NCBI GenBank assembly: GCA_964036665.1
Contig: OZ038527.1
Location: forward strand, 4,092,001-4,156,000
Length of the DNA stretch: 64,000 bases
Direction of reading: 5' to 3'
Source of the DNA: Gordius sp. MW1
Lineage: Eukaryota > Nematomorpha > Gordioida > Gordea > Gordiidae
Position numbers and translations under genes: made by a program. Below the pieces are notes generated by a model. It ran no database searches. It was given only the letters and a program-made list of their open reading frames with translations, and was not told the origin of the DNA. Below, piece after piece: positions 1-28,419 of the stretch (the first letter of the stretch is position 1; the number at the start of each line of letters is the position of its first letter).

Positions 1-488
1 TCTAAATTATAGATCTAGCAGTTTGAAATATTGCCACTCATCCCATTTACTGATAAATCCATAACCTTTATTGTAGACACAGAAAATACACTGCAAAGCA
101 ATCCCAAAATGGCAATTTTTATGTTTAATTTTTAGATTCTTACCGGAGAGGGTCATGATATAACCTAGTGGACACCGGCCAGGCATAGATTAAATAAGGC
201 CTGCTCAAAGTCTGTTAAAAATCATTTAGATTTTTTGTATATCATTAATATAAAGAAAGTTGTGTAGTTTTTAATTTTTTTATAATTATTAATGTTTATT
301 TAATAAACAATAAATAATTATTTTTTTTATCTCTATGCACTTATCAATATCAAACTGCGCATTTTAAATTTATAAGTGCTATTTAAAAACTATGTGTAGA
401 TGTGGTCCACTCCAATCAAACCCTTAAAAAAACTTAAAACATTAGAGTAAACAAATTGAAAATTGTTATAAGTATTATATTTTGAATG
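1..488. other. AT-rich non-coding DNA
   Basis: No gene or repeat structure recognised before the first target duplication. Confidence 0.5.
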
Positions 489-493
489 ATTAT

Positions 494-637
494 TTTCGTA
501 TTTGAGGAACGCTTTAAAATATTTATTTAAATTTCTAGCTAAATGTATCTATTTTCTAGAACTACCGCGAATATCAATCAGTTTTATTTTTCGTACTACT
601 ACATCTTTAGCATAAATTTATTCAACTTCAAAAATTA
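494..637 (-). repeat. first part of the interrupted LTR
   Basis: Matches 6937-7080. The match stops where the composite repeat begins at 638. Confidence 0.87.
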
Positions 638-1079
638 ATTGCTATGCAATTTATGGGCTCGTTTTTGGTTGTCCGTTGATGTCCGTCGTCCGTTGTCTGT
701 CCGTTACCCTATTAATCTATTTGCATTGGGTATATTAGGTTATCGATTTTTAATTGCTATGCATAAAAAAGAGGTGCCCCACCCCTCATCTCTATCAAGA
801 GGTGCCCCACCCCTCATCTCTATCTCCCTCGCTTTCGGGCGGGGTCGGGTTTTAATTGCTACGTTAAATTAATGCATAAGTATATCTATATTTAGATTTT
901 GGTAATTGCTATGCAATTTAACTAGTTGTTATAATGCTATGCAATTTAACTAGTTATAAATAAACATAAATAAAAGTCGTTTACTTTTTAATTGCTATGC
1001 AATTTAACTAGTTTTGGGGTTGGAATCCCGGAGTTTTTTTTTGACTCTTATGATTGTTCTTGTTACTATCATTGATAAT

Positions 1080-2145
1080 AAGAATTTTTGGCCGTCCGCT
1101 GGCTGCTGACCAATGAAAAAAATGACCATTGGCCAAAATGTGAATCGAAATTATTTTTTTCGTTTTTTTTTACTATTATGATTGTTCCTGTTTCTACCAT
1201 TGCTATTATGACTTTTTGGCCGTCCGCTGGCTGCTGACCAATGTTATATAATAAACATAAATAAAAGTTGTTTACTTTTAATTGCTATGCAATTTAACTA
1301 GTTTTTGGGTTAGAATCCCGGAGTTTTTTTTGACTTTTATGATTGTTCTTGTTACTATCATTGATAATAAGACTTTTTGGCCGTCCGTTGGCTGCTGACC
1401 AATGAAAAAAATGACCAATGGCCAAAATGTGAATCCGAGTTTATTTTTTCGTTTTTTTTTGACTATTATGATTGTTCCTGTTACTACCATTGCTATTATG
1501 ACTTTTTGGCCGTCCGCTGGCTCCTGACCGATGGAAAAAAATGACCATTGGCCAAAATGTGAATCGAAATTATTTTTTTCGTTTTTTTTGACTATTATGA
1601 TTGTTCCTGTTCCTACCATTGCTATTATGACTTTTTGGCCGTCCGCTGGCTGCTGACCAATGGAATAAAATGACCATTGGCCAAAATGTGATTCGAAAAC
1701 TTTTTTTTCGTTTTTTTTTTGACTATTATGAATTTATATCCACTTTTATTGTGTCCTGGCTGCTGACCAATGGAAAAAAATGACCATTGGCCAAAATGTG
1801 ATTCGAAAATTTTTTTTTCGTTTTTTTTACTCTTGTGAATTTATATCCACTTTTACCGTGTGCTGGCTGCTGACCAATGGAAAAAAATGACCATTGGCCA
1901 AAATGTGAATCCGAGTTTATTTTTTCGTTTTTTTTTGACTATTATGATTGTTCCTGTTACTACCATTGCTATTATGACTTTTTGGCCGTCCGCTGGCTCC
2001 TGACCGATGGAAAAAATGACCATTGGCCAAAATGTGATTCGAAAATTTTTTTTTTCGTTTTTTTTTGACTCATGAATTTATATCCACTTTTACCGTGTCC
2101 TGGCTGCTTACCAATGAAAAAAAATGACCATTGGCCAAATTTTAT
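1080..2145 (+). repeat. tandem array of CCAATGG/CCATTGG hairpin units
   Basis: About eight diverged units of roughly 80-140 bp. Each contains GGCCGTCCGCTGGCTGCTGA, the inverted pair CCAATGG (A-rich 10-nt loop) CCATTGG, and a TTTTTTCGTTTTTT tract. Open frames in it are repeat artefacts. Confidence 0.85.
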
Positions 2146-2540
2146 ATATAACCTAAAAATTTATTATAGATGGTCTAACAGACAGCCAACTATGTAATAT
2201 ATATTTTTAACCTTATAAATGCATATATATTTTTTTATTGGGTTAATATATTTCATTTAATTAGATTGTGATTTCATAGAAAACCTAAAAAGTAATATTT
2301 AAAAAAATAATATAGGTATTAGATTCTAATTTACGATAAAATATATCGATAGAAACTAACACAAAATTCGAAACCTCCTTTAAAGGTATAAGCATAGCTT
2401 GTTATTTCTAATTAAATTGAATCTACTATTAAACTCAAACACGAATTGTACTTTATTAGATGGCGCGCGTAAGTTTATATAATTAGTAAAATTTTTCTAC
2501 GTGTCATAGATATTACACCGCACGTGTGGCAGGGAAATGT
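2140..2540 (+). repeat. 400-bp core shared with 28030-28425 in inverse orientation
   Basis: Not tandem. It lies at the end of the hairpin array and is found again, reverse-complemented, at 28030-28425 next to the other array. It is the conserved heart of the composite element; no coding sequence. Confidence 0.8.
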
Positions 2541-2869
2541 CCGATATTTTTAAAATGAAAAGGTATTTTAGGAATCTGAAAAGGTTATTTTACCCCCGGC
2601 CGCCCTGGGCACCTACGGGTAAAGTTTCGAGCGAATCGGGCTGGTAGTTTAAGAATTTAGCCCTTTTTTAAAACTAAAAAAAAACTTTTTTTTAAATTTT
2701 TTTTTTACATTAAATTAATATTTTGTTTTTGTTAATACCATTGATAATATGACTTTTTGACCGTCCGCTGGCTACGGACCGACGAAATATATTGACTTTC
2801 TAAACATAAAACACAACTTTATTATTTCATCATCTATATAAATAACATAATAACTTCTACTATTTTAAA

Positions 2870-2940
2870 GCCAGCATGGTATAGTGGTTATAGCGCCGGC
2901 TTGTGAACTGGAGGTGTTGGGTTCAAGTCAGGGAGGGGAC
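2870..2940 (+). repeat. tRNA-like module (tRNA-His-like anticodon loop)
   Basis: GGTATAGTGGTTA resembles an A box, TTGTGAA an anticodon loop with GTG, and GGGTTCAAGTC a B box. The acceptor and anticodon stems do not pair well, so it is a tRNA-derived or SINE-like piece, not a working tRNA gene. Confidence 0.6.
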
Positions 2941-3330
2941 AAATTTTTTTTTTAATTTTTTTAAATTAAATTAATATTTGTTCATGTTAATACCAATGAT
3001 AATATGAATTTTTGACCGTCCGCTGGCTACTGACCAATAAAAAAATGACCATTGGCCAAATAAATCGAATTTTTTTTTCGTTTTTGAATTGGTTAACATT
3101 GATAATTACCCTATGTCCTCCCCTACAAGGGCCTATAACTAATTAACTAATTATTTTGCATCTAATACCCCCTATAGGCATTCTCGCCCCTTCCCACCTT
3201 TCTCGCCCATAAATTGCATAGCAAATATGCTACGTTTATACGGAGTATAGAAGAGTTCCCCCTTCCCCTCTTCCCTTCCCCTACTCCCCTTCCCTTCTCC
3301 CCCTTCCCACGAGGGCCGAAGGCCCGAGTT

Positions 3331-3756
3331 TTATTATGACTGATCAATCTCTACTGACAATTCGTTTTAAGTAGTAACAATAATAATGATGGGATGAGGT
3401 AATCAGATTAGGCGTAAATAACGATAGAGCACAAATAATAATGATAAGCGAAGTGGTAACAATAATGATAAGCGCAGTGGTAACAATAATGATAAGCGCA
3501 CCCATAATGATGGCGAAGATAACAATAAACTAAGAAATAGCGAAATCATCGTGATTTTAAAATCTATTAATAAACGCGTGGAGGATAATTTTATGGGTAA
3601 GGTAATAAAACTATTAACATGACATTTAAATTTGTCTAAACGCGTTGAGGATAATTTTATGGGTAAGGTAATAAAACTATTAACATGACATTTAAATTTG
3701 GCTAAACGCGTTGAGGATAATTTTATGCTTACATTTGAATCTGGCCTTATGCCACA
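3331..3756 (-). repeat. second part of the interrupted LTR
   Basis: The rest of the LTR whose other part is 494-637. It holds three copies of a 66-bp tandem unit starting at 3571, 3637 and 3703. Confidence 0.87.
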
Positions 3757-3771
3757 CCTTCCCCTTTTCCC
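3757..3771 (-). promoter_or_regulatory. polypurine tract of the outer LTR element
   Basis: GGGAAAAGGGGAAGG on the minus strand, directly abutting the LTR start TGTGGC. Confidence 0.75.
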
Positions 3772-3829
3772 AACAAAAAATTTTAACCTTGCGGATTTCT
3801 GGCAATTTCGTAATCTCCATATTCATGCT

Positions 3830-4110
3830 TTTTGATATAGACATTGATCTTGACATTAACATTGACTTTGATATTGACCTTTATTATGACATCGATATTG
3901 ACCTAGATATTGACACTACTTACCGAAACCGAGGATAGGTTCTTTTAACATAATCCCGTTCCTCATAAACCGAGGTTGACTCATTAACTGAGTTCAGTGC
4001 CCCAAAAACCAAGGTTGACTCATTATCTGAGTTCAGTGCCTTATAAACCAAGGATGACTCAATGAGTTCAGAGCCTTATAAACCCGAGGTTGACTCTATG
4101 AGCCGGTCTA
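3830..4110. repeat. short tandem repeats inside the outer LTR element
   Basis: A degenerate GACATTGATATT-like hexamer run (3830-3915), then about four copies of a roughly 50-bp unit containing AACCGAGGTTGACTC (3950-4105). Confidence 0.75.
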
Positions 4111-4338
4111 GTAGTACAATTGCTAACCAAAAAATCTCCGTCAATTCCTTCCTTCAAAAAAATTTTCTGACGTTTCCTTCCTTCCAAATATTAATATAAT
4201 TCGCTTTACAAAAATTGTCCTTTCCCTCTTCATTCCTTCCTTCAAAATCTTAATACCATTCCATTTACAAAAATAGCCAAATACTATTCAAAGAAACGCG
4301 CGGGGTTTTGGTTTAATATTGATTACTAACAATATAAT

Positions 4339-4718
4339 TGTAATAACCAAAAACATGATTATATCAATTTGGATTAATTATGATAAAAGTTTATTATGAT
4401 TTATGTTTATTAACTCTTGTATATATTTTCTTACCTTAACTTTTATTTATTATTATGTGATAAAAAGAATTTATTCTCCCATTCTCCTAGAATCGCGCGA
4501 ATATATAATAATTATGGATAATTTTAGAAACGAGAAAAAACCACATCATATGTTATGTTGTGAACAAAAGATTATATTTTTCCAATGAAAACGCGCGTAT
4601 GGATATCTACATCTACACGTGATGTATATCTACGCGTCTGGATATAGATCCGAGTTAAAATGCGTAAGAGCAATGGGGAAGAGATATAAGCAACTGTTAT
4701 TCGTGTAGGACTACAACA
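4339..4718 (-). repeat. LTR of the inner element
   Basis: 380 bp; differs from 6157-6536 at very few positions, which suggests a recent insertion. Confidence 0.9.
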
Positions 4719-6156
4719 CCATACCCTTCACGATAACTTCCTCCGACCCGATTGTTGACTTCTAGACACGGTCATCGGATTTGAGTTGTTGACCGTTGTT
4801 CATTGTTCGGACGTACGAATCCATTTGTATTGAACGTCTCCAGGATCGTTTTTTCTGATTCGGCCTTCCGATTTGATTTCGTCGTTGGCCGTAAAAATTG
4901 AAACGCACCATACCCTTCAAACTTGCTAGGGGGAGAGGGTTTTGTCAATGTATTCGAGCGTTGTTCGGGCGTTGTTGGGTTCGGGATAGGATACTTCACC
5001 CCAATTGTTTCTTTGATTTTCCCCCATACGAGCAAGACAGAAACATCTTCGTCACTCTAGTCGTCTAGGCCGCTTCTCCATAAGAGCTGCTAGCCTCTCG
5101 ACCAAAGCGTACGATATTTCCATTAAATAAAGATGACGTCGCTATACCACATATCAGCAATTGGCGCCGACATAGGCACCAGCGACTGTCAAAAAATGTC
5201 ATCAGGCGTATCTCGCATAAAATGCAACTCCGCCTACCATAATCACCTGGGAGCTATGAACTCCATAATGGTAACCTTGGACCTGACAACGATGGTATTA
5301 ACTTCCCTTCGTACATGCGAGGTAATTAACTCCAACAAATTAATCAATCATGCGCACGGGCAATTTGCCCACCCAGAAAACTCGACCTCATCAAACCTAA
5401 TATAAAGGTGATAGGGCATAAAGCCAAAAAAACAGGTCATAACAGGCAATAAGCCTCCGAATTAATTAAACACGTCCGTAGACGTCGCACCCGTAGGCGC
5501 CACATCCGTAGATGTACCGACGATTAACGTCGAAAAACTAATTAATTCGCTTCTGAGTATACGCGCGCTCATGCAAATCCGAAACCTCGTTCACACGTTA
5601 AATAATAAACGTTAAATACCACCGCGTCGTCCACCAGCAGGTACCGACAGAATTTTCCAGAACTGCAATAGCGTTCTACAGCACCGGAATCACATACTCT
5701 CGGCGCTCTATTTCGCACTGTCAGATACCAGCTGATCAATCAAGGACAATGACGGATAGCGATTGACGGTCACATGCGCGTCAATCATATTTAAAAAATA
5801 TTAAATGAATTCCATGCGAAAAAAAGCAAAAGCGAAAAATTTGAAGGAATAAAACATGCATTATAAAAAATGATTACCTTCGCGCGATTCTATTGGGACT
5901 TAAGCACTAACTATAGTTTCAAAATACTGCCAAACTCATCGTATCTAAAAATTAAAAATATTGCCACACCCTTCTTAATACCCAAAAATGAATGTTAAAA
6001 TAGCAATCCAAATCGTTGCATTCTTTATATGTTACTCCTAATATTTCTGGATTAACATTACACCAACCAAAAATAAAATAAGTAAACACAATAAACATTA
6101 TCTTTTCATATTTAAAGCTTATTAAATTCAAATGTATCCATTTTTTCTGACACCAC

Positions 6157-6536
6157 TGTAATAACCAAAAACAAGATTATATCAATTTGGATTAATTATA
6201 ATAAAAGTTTATTATGATTTATGTTTATTAACTCTTGTATATATTTTCTTACCTTAACTTTTATTTATTATTATGTGATAAAAAGAATTTATTCTCCCAT
6301 TCTCCTAGAATCGCGCGAATATATAATAATTATGGATAATTTTAGAAACGAGAAAAAACCACATCATATGTTATGTTGTGAACAAAAGATTATATTTTTC
6401 CAATGAAAACGCGCGTATGGATATCTACATCTACACGTGATGTATATCTACGCGTCTGGATATAGATCCGAGTTAAAATGCGTAAGAGCAATGGGGAAGA
6501 GATATAAGCAACTGTTATTCGTGTAGGACTACAACA
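6157..6536 (-). repeat. LTR of the inner element
   Basis: 380 bp; this is the 5' LTR in the element's own orientation, with the PBS next to it. Confidence 0.9.
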
Positions 6537-6924
6537 ATAATCGTCATACAATTAATATATGTGAATCATTCAAGTAAACTATCTTAAAATAATATTAAAG
6601 AAAGTGGCACAATAAAAAACTAGGCTTCTTTTTAAATCATTTGTTTTCAGTGGGTTCGAAATCAATTTTACCAGACATTACGAATTTTGATTTTCAGAAT
6701 TCCCATATGTTGCTTTCGAATCACTTCATTGAATATTTGCTAAGAAAGAATATTAATTCCCAGAATATATTTCATTTTCTGAACATGATTAACTTTCCTT
6801 TCAAGACGATCGTTCTGTTGTTAGTTAGTTGCTCGAATAATTAGTGTGAATATATTTTCCTTTTGTCTTGCCACCGGAATCAGGATATTGGAATTTCCAT
6901 TGCGGGCGCGGCTTTAGTATTTTG

Positions 6925-6935
6925 TTCTGACACCA
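6925..6935 (-). promoter_or_regulatory. primer binding site of the outer LTR element
   Basis: TGGTGTCAGAA on the minus strand, one base from the LTR; complementary to the 3' end of tRNA-Leu. Confidence 0.75.
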
Positions 6936-6936
6936 A

Positions 6937-7501
6937 TTTCGTATTTGAGGAACGCTTTAAAATATTTATTTAAATTTCTAGCTAAATGTATCTATTTTCT
7001 AGAACTACCGCGAATATCAATCAGTTTTATTTTTCGTACTACTACATCTTTAGCATAAATTTATTCAACTTCAAAAATTATTATGACTGATCAATCTCTA
7101 CTGACAATTCGTTTTAAGTAGTAACAATAATAATGATGGGATGAGGTAATCAGATTAGGCGTAAATAACGATAGAGCACAAATAATAGTGATAAGCGAAG
7201 TGGTAACAATAATGATAAGCGCAGTGGTAACAATAATGATAAGCGCACCCATAATGATGGCGAAGATAACAATAAACTAAGAAATAGCGAAATCATCGTG
7301 ATTTTAAAATCTATTAATAAACGCGTGGAGGATAATTTTATGGGTAAGGTAATAAAACTATTAACGACATTTAAATTTGGCTAAACGCGTTGAGGATAAT
7401 TTTATGGGTAAGGTAATAAAACTATTAACATGACATTTAAATTTGGCTAAACGCGTTGAGGATAATTTTATGCTTACATTTGAATCTGGCCTTATGCCAC
7501 A
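6937..7501 (-). repeat. intact LTR of the outer element (5' LTR on the minus strand)
   Basis: 565 bp, uninterrupted. It contains tandem 66-bp units (from about 7320) and GATAAGCG repeats shared with the broken copy. Confidence 0.88.
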
Positions 7502-7506
7502 ATTAT

Positions 7507-8341
7507 AATTATCATCTTAATAAAAGTATTAAGTAATTAATTCATTAAGAAAATTACGTATTGAAAAGAAGCGAATCAAAATTTTTATATGCGGTTCGGG
7601 CATGGGCTTTGTAAAATTTTAGAGGGGCCCGGTCTATCTTTTACTATTTTGATGGCACCGGGCCCAAGGTTTATATATTTGTAACGGGTGGGCTGATTCA
7701 CATAAAGATATCCATTGCAGGTCCTTAACTTCGAAAGCTAATGTGTAAGTCGAAGATAAACGAAAGGGGAAAGATCTTAGATTTGAGAACATATACGAGT
7801 TTAGGTGAATTTTTAAAATAAATTGCACAACGTAATAGTAGCCTATTGAGTTCAAATGGCTATGGAAAAAATTACTAAATCGCTGTTGACCTCTCCTCAC
7901 TGGTATAAAATTTGATTTCTGCCCCCCCCCCAAGAGAAAAATGCCAGTTACGCCCATGCTATTTATTAGTATTTTTTCAATGATTAACTTTTTCCTATTA
8001 GATTTTCAATTATCATTTTCGCTAAAAAACAAATAGCACCAAGCCTGCTAAGAAGGATTAAATGGAGTGCTTGGTTAAATAAACTGACAAATAAAATATT
8101 AGCTTGCTTGCGATTTAAATTTCTCGCTAAATATATTTCTTATATTATTTTGAATCTTTGTTATTATTTGAAAGATAAGGGCTTAAAATATAAAAAGAAA
8201 GCACATAGACTCTTGGAATTCTAAAATTGTATAGCAATTGAATTGTTTGGGGTTGGCTCACATTCCATTTTAATTCCTAAAATATTTGGGCAAATATAGA
8301 TTCACTGAAAACCAATATAAATAATTTGTATACATACATAC
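7507..8341. other. intergenic DNA with a repeat fragment
   Basis: No gene is seen. Positions 7918-7962 match the C-rich right end of the GGGCGTAGCCAG element (REP-A). Confidence 0.5.
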
Positions 8342-8526
8342 ATGGGCGTAGCCAGGTTTTGGATTAGAAGGGGGGGGGGCGAAACGTTTAAAAGTTTTAT
8401 TAGGGGGGGGGGGGCAAAACATAACTTTTTTAATTTTTAAGGCTTTTTGCATTAAAATTTTTTTTTCGCCATTTAGGGGGGCGGCCGCCCCCCCCCCCCT
8501 TGCCCCCACCTGGCTACGCCCATGCA
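8342..8526. mobile_element. REP-A inverted-repeat element (GGGCGTAGCCAG termini)
   Basis: Full copy: CATGGGCGTAGCCAGG at the left, CCTGGCTACGCCCATG at the right, with subterminal G and C runs. It lies about 320 bp before the helicase start codon. Confidence 0.85.
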
Positions 8527-8847
8527 TACATATATAATAAATTTTGATATTAAAAAATAATTATGAAGTAAATATAAATAATTATATTTAATATATATAT
8601 ATATATATGGAAAAATTCTTTGCGAGACGCCGCGTCATAGCCGTACAATAATTAGGACACTGCTAAATTTTCACACGTTCATACAAAAACAAGGCAAAAG
8701 AATTAGGCTGATTTTTAGAAGTAAAAAAAAATTATGCAATCCCATAATATCAAAACATAGATACACTCTTAATGAATTTTGATGTAATTTGTGCTAGTGC
8801 TACTTTAACCGGTTCTCAATTTGCATATTATCAGAATTTGTTATCAG

Positions 8848-26030
<17,183 letters not shown>

Positions 26031-26381
26031 TTGAAGATTACGTTCTTTTATATTTCATTAAAATTTTGGAAGTTAACGTTTAACTGTAGTTATAAATAGT
26101 TTTCTAGATTACGGTTTAAATTACGTTTTGTATAGTGTACGAACATGTTGATTATTTTGCCTAAAAAACTGCATATAGATGTGTATAATTTACCAAAATG
26201 TGAGTTTGTATGAGTGCTCAAACGACGAGGTGGAATGAAGGGAGAGAAAACTGTTTAGGGAGGTTTTGGAATTTAGTTTGTGAAATGATAAGGCATAATT
26301 CTCATATTATTAGAAAAGGCTTTAAAAAATATTCAGAGTTTATGTTCACGCGGTAAACATCGTCAGAGGCATGGTATTAGC

Positions 26382-26387
26382 AATAAA
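26382..26387 (+). terminator. candidate poly(A) signal of the helicase gene
   Basis: AATAAA 352 bp after the stop codon. No clear downstream GT-rich element is seen, so the assignment is tentative. Confidence 0.35.
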
Positions 26388-26866
26388 GAGGAGAAGCTTT
26401 TACAGGTGGAACAAGAAATGGCGATAAGTAACACCTACTTTCTAAAGCCGGGAGATAAAAGTGAATTACAAAAGTGGAAAGTATTTATATAAGATTATAT
26501 GCTCATAAGACGATAGGATCTATGAAGGCTTGAGTATTGCAAGATAATGACGCAATAAGAAATCGTCAATGAATTTTATTCATTTGGGGACCTTGAAAGA
26601 GTGATCTTTAAAATAACGGTATATAAACAAAGACTTATAGTAAAAAGGGTTGGTAGTGTATTTTATTATATTTAAATTATAACAATAGAAAGGAATATAT
26701 AACTGGCCTTCGGCCCTCGTGGGATGGGGGAGGGAGGGAGGGAAGGGGGGACGACTCATCTCTACTTTGTATAAATGAAGCATATTTGCTATGCAATTTA
26801 TGGGCATTATATGCAAAATGTTTATACAAATTTTACATCTAATTAAAAATATGGGCGTGAAAGGTG

Positions 26867-27870
26867 TAGTGTTTCGATCTCGTCTCGGTCTCGTCTCGAC
26901 TTTTAAAAAAAATATATACGGAATAAAAATATCTCCTATTTTATTAAAAATATAAATAAGTGTTCAAAAATCCAAATGGCATATTTTTGGAAAAAGTTTA
27001 ATACACAAACTTTTTAAAGATTTAGCGGGACACGACATCTCATTGACAATATAAAGATATGAATTAACTCATAAAGATAACATTTTCTATAAAAAGTGCA
27101 GACTAAAAAAACTATAAATAAATTTGAAATATAAAAGATTAAATTTTATTGTTCTTGCAAATTATAATATTTGTATCAAATTCACTGTGTCTGTCAAGTA
27201 TAAATGGACTTCGAAAATTATAAGTTCGCTTATAGTTGATGTAGTTGCATAAGTGAGCAAAATGAGACCCCTTATTAACCTTTGCTAATGATTCAAAGTA
27301 GACCTTTACATATTTAAGGCAAATGTTTAAGTTCATTAATATAACCATCATCAATTATAACCCATAGTGTTTGTTGCATTTTTATGCGAGTGACATTTAA
27401 TGATGTTATTATTATTTACAGAATTGATAACTAGTTGCAGAAATTAAAACGTTTTAAAACAACAATAAAAGCAGCATTATTATAGAATTAAGAACATAAG
27501 GTTTTAAATTTTAAATTAAAGAGTACGTATTTAAATGTATGACAAAAATCAACCATACTTAGGTAAATGATTGCCAAATTTTATTTTTTTTGCAAAAATA
27601 TATAATATTTACTACATTTGGGAATTTTTTTAATATTAAATATACTCCATACATATTGATTTACACTTAATACCTTAAATGTAAATTATAATACACAATA
27701 ATTTACTAAAATCTAACGATCAATAAAAAGTCGAGATCTCGCCGAGAAAATCTCGTATCGTCTCGACATCAAAATTCTCGATCTCGACTCCATTTTTCAA
27801 ATTCATGTCTCGTCTCGGTTTTTCGAGATGAGACGAGACCGAGATTTTTCTCGGTTTTTCCGCATCACTA
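26867..27870. mobile_element. hAT-like element with CTCGTCTCG-rich ends
   Basis: Termini TAGTGTTTCG and CGCATCACTA, 8-bp duplication GAAAGGTG (26859-26866 and 27871-27878). Both ends are packed with CTCGTCTCG/CGAGACGAG words. The AT-rich interior has a 71-codon minus-strand frame (27139-27354) that I do not recognise. Confidence 0.85.
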
Positions 27871-28419
27871 GAAAGGTGGGAAGAAATTTTTCTATTTAAT
27901 TAAAAAATTTAGCTTCTCCGGGTATTGAAGACGAACCTCCACGTCAGGAAGCTGGTGAATATAACTTGATAGCACTAGCATATATTATTTTTATTCTAAT
28001 TGTTATTAAAAATTCTATTATGCATTTTGACTTATTCACGTGCGGTGTAATATCTATGACACGTAGAAAATTTTACTAATTATATAAACTTACGCGCGCC
28101 ATCTAATAAAGTACGATTCGTGTTTTAATAGTTTAATAGAAGATTGAATTTAATTAGAAAGAACGGGCTCTGATTATACCTTTGAAGGAGGTTTCAAATT
28201 TTGTGTTAGTTTCTATCAATATATTGTATCGTAAATTAGAATCTAATACCTATATTTTTTTAACTATTACTTTTTAGGTTTTCTATGAAATCACAATCTA
28301 ATTAAATGAAATATATTAACCCATTAAAAAATATATATGCATTTATAAGGTTAAAAATATATTACATAGTTGGCTGTCTGTTAGACCGTCTATACAAATT
28401 TTTTAGGTTATTTATAAAA

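Larger units (their letters stand above)
638..3330 (+). mobile_element. composite repeat, copy 1 (Helentron/HINE-like?)
   Basis: A 2693-bp insertion in the LTR, delimited by comparison with the intact LTR: the flanks AAAAATTA and TTATTATG merge to AAAAATTATTATG there. It starts with an AATTGC-TAT-GCAATT hairpin and ATGGGCTCG and ends with a GGGCCGAAGGCCC hairpin and GAGTT. Inside are a hairpin-unit array, a 400-bp unique core, a tRNA-like module, and an inverted version of the start (ATAAATTGCATAGCAAATA, at about 3210). No coding sequence. A short direct duplication of the CCCCACCCCTCATCTCTATC type occurs at about 776-826. The HINE assignment is inference. Confidence 0.75.
4339..6536 (-). mobile_element. 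inner non-autonomous LTR retrotransposon (TRIM/LARD-like)
   Basis: Two 380-bp LTRs (4339-4718 and 6157-6536), nearly identical, with TG...CA ends and the 5-bp duplication ATAAT (4334-4338 and 6537-6541). The PBS TGGTGTCAGAA lies on the minus strand at 6145-6155, one base from the LTR, the same primer type as the outer element. The 1438-bp interior is less AT-rich. A minus-strand frame of 87 codons (5035-4772) and other short frames are not recognisable as gag or pol. Confidence 0.9.
494..7501 (-). mobile_element. outer non-autonomous LTR retrotransposon, with two nested insertions
   Basis: Seen: a 565-bp direct repeat at 6937-7501 and at 494-637 plus 3331-3756, flanked by the 5-bp duplication ATTAT (489-493 and 7502-7506). 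Read on the minus strand the LTR begins TGTGGC. One base inside the 6937 LTR is TGGTGTCAGAA (6925-6935), which matches the common PBS complementary to tRNA-Leu. Against the other LTR is a purine tract, GGGAAAAGGGGAAGG (3757-3771). The interior outside the nested element (3757-4333 and 6542-6936) has no recognisable gag or pol, so it needs enzymes from elsewhere. Confidence 0.88.

Noticed and set aside
1080..2145. A CRISPR array
   Set aside because: The units are long, diverged, of uneven spacing and lie in an intron-bearing animal-type genome; they are satellite-like units of a mobile element.
2870..2940. A functional tRNA-His gene
   Set aside because: The A-box, anticodon loop and B-box words are there, but the acceptor stem does not pair and the anticodon stem has mismatches; the same module recurs in degenerate form inside other composite repeats.
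4403..4588. Identical 61-codon frames at 4403 and 6221
   Set aside because: They lie inside the two LTRs, so the identity reflects LTR duplication, not a gene.
5133..5405. A 90-codon + strand frame in the inner LTR element
   Set aside because: It is opposite to the element's orientation, matches no gag, pol or host family, and is likely chance in a less AT-rich stretch.
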